From positions 1 to 10,440 of the forward strand of contig JBBRMF010000186.1 in assembly GCA_038230975.1 (NCBI GenBank): a DNA stretch of 10,440 bases. Reading direction: 5' to 3'. Positions 1 to 5,342 of the stretch are shown here, in pieces; position 1 is the stretch's first letter; each line of letters begins with the position of its first letter. The position numbers and the translations under genes were made by a program. The notes below the pieces were generated by a model. That model was not told where the DNA came from, did no database searches, and was given only the letters and a program-made list of their open reading frames with translations. This DNA is from JANXVV01 sp038230975 (GTDB lineage Bacteria; Planctomycetota; Phycisphaerae; Tepidisphaerales; Tepidisphaeraceae).

Positions 1-38
1 CTCAATTATCTCAGAGAGCGATCCGTCAAAATAACGAT

Positions 39-461
39 TCACTTCGCATTCTGGCGAGCTGATTCTTCTCTCAGCCTAGCTTCCTTCTCCCGCAGTTCAG
101 GTGTCAGCGCTTCGCCGAAATCTTCCGCTTCAAAAACCGGGCGAATCTCAATCTCGCCTTCCTGAAACGGGCTGCGATTGATCCAGGCGATCGCATCATC
201 CATTGACTTAACCTTCCACATCCAGATTCCAGCGACCAGTTCGCTTGTCGCGGCAAACGGGCCATTGGTAACCGCGCGATCCTTTCCAGTGCATCGGATT
301 CGCACCCCTTTTGAACTGGGATGAAGCCCTTCACCGGACAGCATGACTCCGGCTTTCACCAGTGCTTCGTTGAATTCGGTCATTGCCGCCAGGAGTTCAT
401 GGCTCGGCATCACACCTGCTTCGGAATCTTTATTTGCTTTGATGATTACGAGTACTTTCAT
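39..461 (-). CDS. YCII-related domain protein (YciI/DGPF family)
   Basis: A 140-residue protein of the YCII-related family, small alpha/beta ferredoxin-like proteins whose biochemical role is mostly unknown. The family pattern is clear: N-terminal strand MKVLVIIKANKDSE (1-14), an amphipathic helix (about 21-37), 'LSGEGLHPSSKG' (41-52), the diagnostic 'NGPFAATSELVAGIW' (66-80, a version of the DGPF motif), then 'SMDDAIAWINRSPF' (86-99) and 'EIRPVF' (105-110). The C-terminal 25 residues are charged and probably helical. An open frame continues upstream to 602, but I chose ATG 461 because a strong Shine-Dalgarno (AGAAGGAGA) lies just before it and homology starts there. The gene lies 53 bases downstream of the dinB-like gene and is probably co-transcribed. 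YCII and DinB proteins often neighbour ECF sigma-factor genes; none is visible here, but the left edge is only 38 bases away. Confidence 0.9.
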   Translation of the reverse strand: MKVLVIIKANKDSEAGVMPSHELLAAMTEFNEALVKAGVMLSGEGLHPSSKGVRIRCTGKDRAVTNGPFAATSELVAGIWMWKVKSMDDAIAWINRSPFQEGEIEIRPVFEAEDFGEALTPELREKEARLREESARQNAK

Positions 462-514
462 GACATATCTCCTTCTCGTTGTGAGCTCCATCAAGCTGAG
501 AGTAAATCGAAGTT

Positions 515-1006
515 CTACTTGGGTTCCCCGGCGATCATCCATTCCAAAACGCTGCTGGGCGGAAGCGGGCTTACACCCACGTGCCGCATCATGTTGAGGC
601 ACTGGGCGCGATGATGCATGCCATGCGTCGTGACGTGAGTCAGTACACCTCCGCGCGGGAACGTGTAAGATTTCCCGCCGCGCTCGCGGGTGACCAATTC
701 ATCCAAAGGATGGGCTCTAACCACCGCGACAAAATCGGGAATTACCTCATCGGCTAACGCACTCAGTTCTGCCGCAATGCGCTCCGTGCCCTCGAGTCGC
801 GGGCGTTCGGGTCGACCGGCCAACATATCCGCCCAGCCTCGGGTCGATCCGAGAATGTGCGTTACCGTATCGTGCAATGAGCCGGGGCCCATCTCGAATC
901 GTCTATAAAATTGCTCGCGGCTCAAACCGGCGCAGGCCTGAATAATGCTGAGATTCGCCCAGTGAAAGTGGGCCAGTAATACGTCCGTCGGCTGGCTCGT
1001 TGGCAT
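515..1006 (-). CDS. DinB-family (putative metal-dependent) protein
   Basis: A 163-residue four-helix-bundle protein of the DinB/YfiT-like superfamily. Members bind a divalent metal through three histidines; some are thiol-S-transferases, many are uncharacterised. The His triad is visible: H50 in 'LHDTVTHILGSTRGW' (44-58), and H128 and H132 in 'THGMHHRAQ' (127-135), which is the usual H-x3-H-R-x-Q signature. 'AHFHWANL' (12-19) is the typical first helix. Length is normal for the family. Start ATG 1006 is supported by AGGAG nine bases upstream. The stop is 53 bases before the YCII gene on the same strand, so an operon is likely. The substrate cannot be told from sequence. It is not necessarily DNA-damage inducible despite the family name. 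Confidence 0.9.
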   Translation of the reverse strand: MPTSQPTDVLLAHFHWANLSIIQACAGLSREQFYRRFEMGPGSLHDTVTHILGSTRGWADMLAGRPERPRLEGTERIAAELSALADEVIPDFVAVVRAHPLDELVTRERGGKSYTFPRGGVLTHVTTHGMHHRAQCLNMMRHVGVSPLPPSSVLEWMIAGEPK

Positions 1007-1044
1007 GATCGGTGACTCCTGATTGAAAGTTTTGCGGAGGATGG

Positions 1045-1073
1045 AATATACGGGACGATTCCGCTTTTGAAAA
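1045..1073 (-). promoter_or_regulatory. Candidate sigma70-type promoter for dinB-YCII operon
   Basis: On the minus strand TTTTCA (1068-1073; 4 of 6 match to TTGACA) and TATATT (1045-1050; 5 of 6 match to TATAAT) are separated by exactly 17 bases. The -10 element lies about 40 bases upstream of the dinB-like start codon. This is pattern matching only; the host's promoter consensus is unknown. Confidence 0.35.
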
Positions 1074-1093
1074 CATCGGCAGCACTCTGCGAT

Positions 1094-1120
1094 TTGACGG
1101 ATTCAACGGTAAAGTATAGG
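1094..1120 (+). promoter_or_regulatory. Possible promoter for tRNA-Ser
   Basis: TTGACG (1094-1099; 5 of 6) is followed after 15 bases by TATAGG (1115-1120; 4 of 6), some 47 bases before the tRNA. The spacer is two bases shorter than ideal, so this is a weak candidate. It would diverge from, and sit beside, the dinB promoter in the 160-base region between the two transcripts. Confidence 0.3.
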
Positions 1121-1166
1121 GTTGTAGGACACTGCGGGTCATATCGCATCGCGGTGAAAAGCCCAA

Positions 1167-1252
1167 GGAAGCGTGGCCGAGCGGCTGATGGCAACGGTTT
1201 TGAAAACCGTCTTACCCAAAAGGTAACGGGGGTTCGAATCCCTCCGCTTCCG
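1167..1252 (+). tRNA. tRNA-Ser (anticodon UGA)
   Basis: An 86-base class II tRNA, folded by hand. The acceptor stem GGAAGCG (1167-1173) pairs with CGCTTCC (1245-1251), with discriminator G1252. The anticodon stem ACGGT/ACCGT (1194-1198, 1206-1210) encloses loop TTTGAAA, giving anticodon TGA at 1201-1203, which reads UCA and other UCN serine codons. The long variable arm TTACC/GGTAA (1212-1226), diagnostic for Ser/Leu/Tyr tRNAs, is present. The T arm is GGGGG/CCCTC with loop TTCGAAT. The D arm holds the usual G-rich loop. No CCA is encoded, so the CCA end must be added by nucleotidyltransferase. No integrated element is attached to its 3' end inside this window. Confidence 0.97.
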
Positions 1253-1379
1253 TTAGAGAAATTGATTCAACGGGTGATTATCGGCTCACCAAACCTTGCC
1301 TTTGAGGGTCGTTCAATTCCATCAAATGAGGTAGACTTACAGGTTGAAATCTATTTTACCCCCTTTTTGAGGAGTCCCG

Positions 1380-1853
1380 ATGAAGTTGGAAACGATTAAA
1401 TGGACAGTTGCGGCGATGTTGGCGGGCGCGGTTTTGGTGGGTTGCAATAAAGAGGAACCCACAGCCACCCCTCCGGCAAAAACGGAGACGAGTTCTTCAA
1501 CGGCCACAACCAAGCCTTCGATGCCCACGACGATGCCGGCCGTGGTCAGCAATGCGGTCGATGCGGCCAAGAACACGGCGACGGCTGCCAAAGATACCGC
1601 CATCAAAGACGCCACCGCCAAGCTGGATGAAATCACCGGGTTGATCAAAGACAAGAAATTCGACCTGGCTGATTCGGGTCTGAAAAAGCTTGAAGACAAC
1701 AAGGCCGCGCTGCCCGAAGTGGTTGCCGGGAAGTTGCCTGATATTCGTAAGGCGTTGGACGCGGCCAAGTTGATGAACACGGCCGTCAAGGCGCCGGAAG
1801 TTCCCAAGGCCACCGATGTGAAACTGCCTGAAGTGCCGAATCTGAATAAGTAA
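1380..1853 (+). CDS. Small Ala/Lys/Thr-rich lipoprotein of unknown function
   Basis: A 157-residue predicted lipoprotein and the only plus-strand protein gene in the window. The signal peptide has a short basic start, a hydrophobic core (about 9-20) and a lipobox L19-V20-G21-C22, so C22 should be lipidated. The sequence after it is a low-complexity Thr/Pro/Ser linker (about 27-53), then a long Ala/Lys/Asp-rich region (54-128) with LEA-like or apolipoprotein-like repetition ('NAVDAAKNTATAAKDTAIKD'), probably amphipathic helix or coiled coil. The tail holds three 'xxPEVP/KLPEVP'-like segments. N23-K24 at +2/+3 gives no clear Lol-avoidance signal; sorting rules in this lineage are uncertain. GAGGAG (1369-1374) lies five bases before the ATG. 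I cannot name a family; a periplasmic envelope or stress role would be speculation. Confidence 0.85.
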   Translation: MKLETIKWTVAAMLAGAVLVGCNKEEPTATPPAKTETSSSTATTKPSMPTTMPAVVSNAVDAAKNTATAAKDTAIKDATAKLDEITGLIKDKKFDLADSGLKKLEDNKAALPEVVAGKLPDIRKALDAAKLMNTAVKAPEVPKATDVKLPEVPNLNK

Positions 1854-1872
1854 TTTTGTTCACCACGAGTTC

Positions 1873-1904
1873 TTCGTAGGGTCCGCTAAAGCGGACCCTA
1901 CGAA
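1873..1904. repeat. Perfect 15-bp palindromic intergenic hairpin
   Basis: TTCGTAGGGTCCGCT (1873-1887) and its exact reverse complement (1890-1904) are separated by AA. It lies between the convergent lipoprotein and CLC genes. Neither strand has a T-run after the stem, so it is not a classic intrinsic terminator. It looks like a REP-type dispersed palindrome and could still act as a two-way transcript end or an mRNA-stabilising stem. Its core GGTCCGCT/AGCGGACC resembles the smaller hairpin at 3479-3495. Confidence 0.85.
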
Positions 1905-1950
1905 AGACAAAATCAAATATTGAAAATGGCTATAGATCGAGCCGATCCAC

Positions 1951-3363
1951 TCACCGCTTCATTCGGCGGATTAAATCCCCCATACCGGGATTGGATTCCC
2001 GGATGGACCGTAGCGGAGATTCATGCGTTGCATCGCTTTCTCCCTTCGGGGTTCCGATGCGTTGCGAAAGATAAATTCCGGAATGTCCGCTGAAGAGATA
2101 GGCCCCGAAGCAGGCGACGGCCAGATACACGACGAACCCGCCGCGCACTAACTCGCCTGCCCCTCCACCGAACAGCTCAATCCCCATAACGGTGCAGGCC
2201 AACGGCGTGTTGGTGGCCCCGGCAAATACGGCTACAAACCCAAGGGCGGCGAAGAGTTCAACCGGCGCGCCGAGCAGATGGGCCATCGTATTTCCGAGCG
2301 CTGCGCCGATGAAGAAAAGTGGGGTGACTTCTCCGCCTTTGAATCCACTTCCCAACGTCACGGCGGTAAACACAATCTTCCACCACCAGCTCCAATTCGT
2401 CGCCCCGCCGGGATGAAAACTGGACAGGATGGAAACGTGATTGGCATGATGCGGGTCGGCAGTCACGCCAAGTCCGAGGTAATCAGGGCCGATCCATTGA
2501 GCGAGCAAAATGATGATGCAACCCCCGGCGAACGGCCGCAAAATCGGCCAGTGGATCAGTGTTTTGAAGATGCGCGATAGCCCGTGAACCAGCTCCGCGA
2601 ACAGAACGCTCACCCACCCAAACGCCACGGATGCGATGGCGATCTTCACCAGGAGTCGTCCACTGAATTGGCCGCCCAGAGTCACACCTGCTCCACTCAG
2701 CACGGACAGATCATATTGCGTGTGGTGAATTCCGAAGTGATGTGAAATCAGCGTACAGGATCGATCGCCGACGATTGCTGCGATCAGGCAGGGAAGAATC
2801 GACTCATAGCTCATGCGGCCGATGGCCAACACTTCCAGCGCGAAGATCGCGCCGGTTAAAGGCGTTCCGAACACTGCGCCAAAACCCCCGGCAATTCCGA
2901 CCATGAGAAGCGTGCGGATCTCAGCCGTCGACCAGCGATACCATCGGTCGGTGACACGGGAGAATGAACTGGCGATACCGCCACCCATCTGTAACGCAGT
3001 GCCTTCACGGCCCGCCGACCCGCCGAATAGATGCGTCAGCACGGTACCGATTAAAATGAGCGGAGCCATCCGGCTCGGAATACCCCCGCCGGGTTTGTGA
3101 ATCTCCTCCATCAGAAGATTGTTCCCGCTTTCAACCCGTTTCCCGAGCCAGTGATACATTGCCCCGACGGCGATTCCCGCCAGCGGAAGGAGATAAAGAA
3201 GCCAGGGGTGATCCCATCGCAGATGCGTGACGCGATCCAGCGACCAGAGAAATACCGCGACGGCTGCCCCGATCAAAATGGAAACAGGTGTGGCAATGAC
3301 GACCCATTTGGCGGCATAGCGAGCCAGCAAAATATGTTCGCGCGGATTCCATCGAAACGGCAT
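1951..3363 (-). CDS. CLC-F type fluoride/proton antiporter (CLC family)
   Basis: A 470-residue inner-membrane CLC protein. Several features point to the fluoride-exporting CLC-F clade rather than chloride CLCs. The gating-glutamate motif reads 'GREGT' (118-122, E120) where chloride types have GREGP or GKEGP. 'GNN' (80-82) stands where the chloride-binding 'GSGIP' is expected. 'GGEVTP' (343-348) supplies the E-x-T pair known from characterised CLC-F proteins. The C-terminal 'GHSGIY' (426-431) supplies the conserved tyrosine. 'FGTPLTGAIFALE' and 'AGATNTPLACTVMGIELFG' are the duplicated pore helices. No CBS domains are present. An open frame runs upstream to 3411 from a TTG, but ATG 3363 has GAGAGA six bases upstream and homology begins just after it; ATG 3369 is the alternative. 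Expected role: fluoride detoxification by F-/H+ exchange. No fluoride riboswitch was found upstream. Confidence 0.88.
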   Translation of the reverse strand: MPFRWNPREHILLARYAAKWVVIATPVSILIGAAVAVFLWSLDRVTHLRWDHPWLLYLLPLAGIAVGAMYHWLGKRVESGNNLLMEEIHKPGGGIPSRMAPLILIGTVLTHLFGGSAGREGTALQMGGGIASSFSRVTDRWYRWSTAEIRTLLMVGIAGGFGAVFGTPLTGAIFALEVLAIGRMSYESILPCLIAAIVGDRSCTLISHHFGIHHTQYDLSVLSGAGVTLGGQFSGRLLVKIAIASVAFGWVSVLFAELVHGLSRIFKTLIHWPILRPFAGGCIIILLAQWIGPDYLGLGVTADPHHANHVSILSSFHPGGATNWSWWWKIVFTAVTLGSGFKGGEVTPLFFIGAALGNTMAHLLGAPVELFAALGFVAVFAGATNTPLACTVMGIELFGGGAGELVRGGFVVYLAVACFGAYLFSGHSGIYLSQRIGTPKGESDATHESPLRSIRESNPGMGDLIRRMKR

Positions 3364-3439
3364 GAGCATTCTCTCTGGATGTATTCTGGCGAATCCGGAG
3401 ACAAAAGCCAACGCGATATGATTTTCTGGTCCCGCCCCC

Positions 3440-3469
3440 TAAATAACCGTGCGCGCCGACGCGTGTCAA
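3440..3469 (-). promoter_or_regulatory. Candidate promoter for CLC-F gene
   Basis: A perfect -35 hexamer TTGACA (3464-3469, minus strand) is followed after 18 bases by a weak -10 TATTTA (3440-3445). It gives a leader of roughly 70 bases before ATG 3363. The palindrome at 3479-3495 sits only nine bases upstream of the -35 hexamer and could serve as an operator, though this is only position-based. Confidence 0.4.
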
Positions 3470-3478
3470 AAATGGAAG

Positions 3479-3530
3479 GTTCCGCTGTGCGGAACGTCTT
3501 ATTTTGGCTCGCGATTCTTGTTCCGCACGG
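3479..3530. repeat. Overlapping GTTCCGC palindromes upstream of CLC-F gene
   Basis: A hairpin GTTCCGC-tgt-GCGGAAC (3479-3495) overlaps a second inverted repeat: GTGCGGAAC (3487-3495) pairs with GTTCCGCAC (3520-3528) across a 24-base loop. The two pairings exclude each other. The first resembles a decayed copy of the 1873-1904 palindrome (GGTCCGCT core). It may be a dispersed repeat or part of the control region of the CLC gene. Confidence 0.6.
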
Positions 3531-3547
3531 AGCTTAGGAAATTAATT

Positions 3548-3574
3548 GTGGTACGGGCTTCCAGCCCGTGCCAC
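3548..3574. repeat. Dispersed palindromic repeat, copy 1
   Basis: Twelve-base arms (3548-3559 and 3563-3574, one G-U pair) enclose loop TCC; the core is tACGGGCTTCCAGCCCGTG (3552-3570). Two further copies with the same core are at 9273-9291 and 9353-9371. It sits 16 bases after the stop of the phosphodiesterase gene (3591), between it and the CLC promoter region, where it could help define the 3' end of the mRNA. Confidence 0.85.
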
Positions 3575-3590
3575 GAATCGCGCGGACAGC

Positions 3591-4505
3591 TCATCTATTT
3601 TGCAACAGCTCATCACCTTCAAAAATTTCCTTGACCGGCTTGCCGTCGAGCCGTTTATCGAGGGGGAGTTTTAGAACGTAGCTGGCCGTAGCAAAGGTGT
3701 CTTCTGTGTTGATGATTAAATCTGCATAGAGTGTCAGGTCGATGTTTTTGCGGACACCCGGCCCGACGGCGATCCAGGGGATGTGTCGACTTCGGGCATC
3801 GTCCGGTGTGTGAGTACGACCCGCGCCGCCATGGTCGGCGGTGAGGATGATGAAGGTTTCGTCTTTCAGCTTAAGTTCATTCAGCACAGCCAGCACAACG
3901 CCCAGTTGCGTGTCCGCGCCTTCGACGGTAGCCAACTGTTCCGGCGAGCCCCAACCTTTGGAATGCCCGACATTGTCCGTGCTCGGGAAATGGATGAACA
4001 TCACCTGCGGTTGATGTTCGCGAATGATCTTTACCGCGTGCTCGGCCACTTGCGAATCATCGGTCGTGGACTCGGCGGCGATCCACATCCAATCGAGCGT
4101 GCCGGGTTTGGCCAGCGTGTTAAACTTTGATTTGCCAGCCGCCATCGCGGTGGTGTAATTTTTCTTGTGCGCGACTTCGAAGAGCGTGGGAAAATTCGGG
4201 AAAACCGGTTCGCGTAACGGCAGATCCTTGTTCCACTCAATTTCGTGCTTACGCGGAATGACGCCGGTCAACATGCTGACATGGGATGGCAGCGTGATCG
4301 CCAATGGCGTGGTCCGGGCCCAGAAACTGAAACTCCCGGCGTTCATCAATTGATGAAGATTGGGCATGTTTGCCCTAAGCGCCACGTCGGGACGCAAGCC
4401 ATCAATGCTGACAATCAGCACGCGAGCAGGGCGAGTAGTCGGTGGAGTTTGCGCGAACGCGGCGGATGAGGCGAAAAGCACAGCCAGGAAGATAAGACGA
4501 TTCAT
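3591..4505 (-). CDS. Secreted type I phosphodiesterase / alkaline phosphatase superfamily protein
   Basis: A 304-residue exported hydrolase related to nucleotide pyrophosphatase/phosphodiesterases (NPP-like, alkaline phosphatase superfamily). The signal peptide is MNRLIFLAVLFASSAAFA with likely cleavage before Q19, then a TPPTTRPA linker. Metal-site and catalytic residues can be placed by family pattern: D35 in 'VLIVSIDGLRPD' (29-40), candidate nucleophile T71 in 'ITLPSHVSMLTG' (70-81), D177 and H181 in 'STDNVGH' (175-181), D224-H225 in 'LTADHGG' (221-227) and H241 in 'SRHIPW' (239-244). Nucleophile threonine, not Cys/Ser-x-P-S-R, argues against a sulfatase. It should cleave phosphodiesters or phosphomonoesters in the periplasm with two zinc ions; the substrate is unknown. 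The frame is open upstream to 4631, but only ATG 4505 gives a signal peptide; its Shine-Dalgarno is weak. It starts 59 bases after the GH3-like gene, so co-transcription is likely. Confidence 0.88.
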   Translation of the reverse strand: MNRLIFLAVLFASSAAFAQTPPTTRPARVLIVSIDGLRPDVALRANMPNLHQLMNAGSFSFWARTTPLAITLPSHVSMLTGVIPRKHEIEWNKDLPLREPVFPNFPTLFEVAHKKNYTTAMAAGKSKFNTLAKPGTLDWMWIAAESTTDDSQVAEHAVKIIREHQPQVMFIHFPSTDNVGHSKGWGSPEQLATVEGADTQLGVVLAVLNELKLKDETFIILTADHGGAGRTHTPDDARSRHIPWIAVGPGVRKNIDLTLYADLIINTEDTFATASYVLKLPLDKRLDGKPVKEIFEGDELLQNR

Positions 4506-4564
4506 GGGTCTTTCATCATATTGCATCCGATCACGAATGCATGTCCGTAGATAGTGGGTTGCAA

Positions 4565-5071
4565 CTATTCCTTCCAGCCGGTGCGTGACTGATGTAGAAC
4601 CCCATCCAGCAGGATTCGGTCGCGCGACCATCGAAACTGGCGTTGCTCAGCGGCACTGGTACGGCAGGTGATTCGATACTGGTGAAATGTTCCGACCAGA
4701 ATGCTATGCAGAACGCTCGGGGCAAATTCGCCACAACAAATTCCCTCGACATACTGCGGGCTGGCTTGAAGGAGTTGAGATTCCAATTCACGATGGAAAA
4801 GATCCATCGAAGAAGGGGGAACAAAAAATTCGACCACAAACTCCACCGCGGCCAACCCACCCTCGAGTTTTTTCTCGTCCCAGTGATCCACCGGCGCGGC
4901 GGCAAATACCGACACCGTGGCGCGGGACGCGCGAGCCGCCCGATCCATGGCGATATCGAGCTGTTCGGAGGTCAAAAGATCGGCCAAATGCTGGACTGCT
5001 TCAGGCGCGAGATACATAGAACGTTTGGACGGATCTATAACCGGGGTGAAAATCGAACGAGTTTCGGACAT
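4565..5071 (-). CDS. Small protein resembling the C-terminal domain of GH3 acyl-amide synthetases
   Basis: A 168-residue soluble protein with no signal peptide or membrane segment. I read a remote match to the C-terminal domain of GH3-family proteins, the adenylating enzymes known from plant auxin and jasmonate conjugation and also found in bacteria. The pattern runs in the right order: 'LTSEQLDIAMDRAA' (33-46), an acidic 'AVEFVVEFFVPP' strand (about 75-86), 'ELESQLLQASPQYVEG' (94-109), 'VGTFHQY' (126-132, compare the family's GTF-y-w) and 'AAEQRQFRWSRDRIL' (140-154, compare G-x-Q-x-K-x-P-R). The N-terminal AMP-binding domain of about 350 residues is missing. An in-frame TAA lies 9 codons before ATG 5071, so the gene is not simply a longer GH3 cut by a missed start. 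AAGG lies upstream as a weak ribosome site. It could act as a partner of a separate adenylating subunit, be a relic, or be an unrelated fold; hypothetical protein is the safe label. Confidence 0.7.
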   Translation of the reverse strand: MSETRSIFTPVIDPSKRSMYLAPEAVQHLADLLTSEQLDIAMDRAARASRATVSVFAAAPVDHWDEKKLEGGLAAVEFVVEFFVPPSSMDLFHRELESQLLQASPQYVEGICCGEFAPSVLHSILVGTFHQYRITCRTSAAEQRQFRWSRDRILLDGVLHQSRTGWKE

Positions 5072-5218
5072 GCTACAACCTTGGCGAATATCAACAGCAA
5101 CCGCTTACGTCACCGTAAAACTTAGCTGACGTTCACCAAAATCGTTTGCAGGACAGGTTAATGTTGTGTGAAGCGAGTTGATAAGTTGCCGGGGGATTGT
5201 GCGGGCTGGCGGGTTGTC

Positions 5219-5316
5219 CCCTCTCCTGGTACTCCGGGGGAGGGTTAGGGAGGGGGCTGATTCCAGCGCAAAAACAAGCCCCCACCCCGGCCCTCCCCCG
5301 GAGTACCAGGAGAGGG
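5219..5316. repeat. Long imperfect inverted repeat, MITE/REP-like
   Basis: A perfect 26-base arm (5219-5244) pairs with 5291-5316. The stem then continues inward with two mismatches and two G-U pairs to 5258/5277, giving about 40 paired positions around an 18-base A-rich loop (5259-5276). The arms carry CTCCTGGTACTCCGGGGGAG, a partial palindrome in itself. It lies between two minus-strand genes (phosphatase stop at 5343, GH3-like start at 5071). No T-run follows. The purine/pyrimidine-skewed arms resemble dispersed repeats seen in many GC-rich genomes; it contains no open reading frame. Confidence 0.9.
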
Positions 5317-5342
5317 AGTAAGACGCCGCGATCGCGCGTTAT

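Noticed and set aside
462..602. N-terminal extension of the YCII gene (frame open to 602, overlapping the dinB-like gene)
   Set aside because: Homology and a strong Shine-Dalgarno both begin at ATG 461; the extension overlaps 88 bases of dinB in another frame.
1067..1399. Plus-strand frame running through the tRNA
   Set aside because: It translates the tRNA-Ser gene and its flanks and overlaps the lipoprotein start; not a protein gene.
1935..1947. GATCG-AGC-CGATC hairpin just after the CLC gene as its terminator
   Set aside because: Only a 5-bp stem and no uninterrupted T-run follows it on the minus strand.
3364..3440. Fluoride riboswitch in the CLC leader
   Set aside because: No segment fits the conserved GATG and CTGATG-type elements of that RNA when read by eye on the minus strand.
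4506..4631. N-terminal extension of the phosphodiesterase to 4631
   Set aside because: It would bury a clear signal peptide inside the protein and overlap the end of the GH3-like gene.
4643..5125. 160-codon plus-strand frame antisense to the GH3-like gene
   Set aside because: Composition is Arg/His/Gly-rich without motifs or a ribosome site. The minus-strand frame shows a plausible protein pattern and better start.
5219..5316. Intrinsic terminator at the long hairpin
   Set aside because: The stem is far longer than usual and no T-run follows on either strand; dispersed-repeat reading is better.
5327..5336. CGCGATCGCG palindrome as a HIP1-like or methylation site
   Set aside because: A single 10-base palindrome is expected by chance at this base composition.
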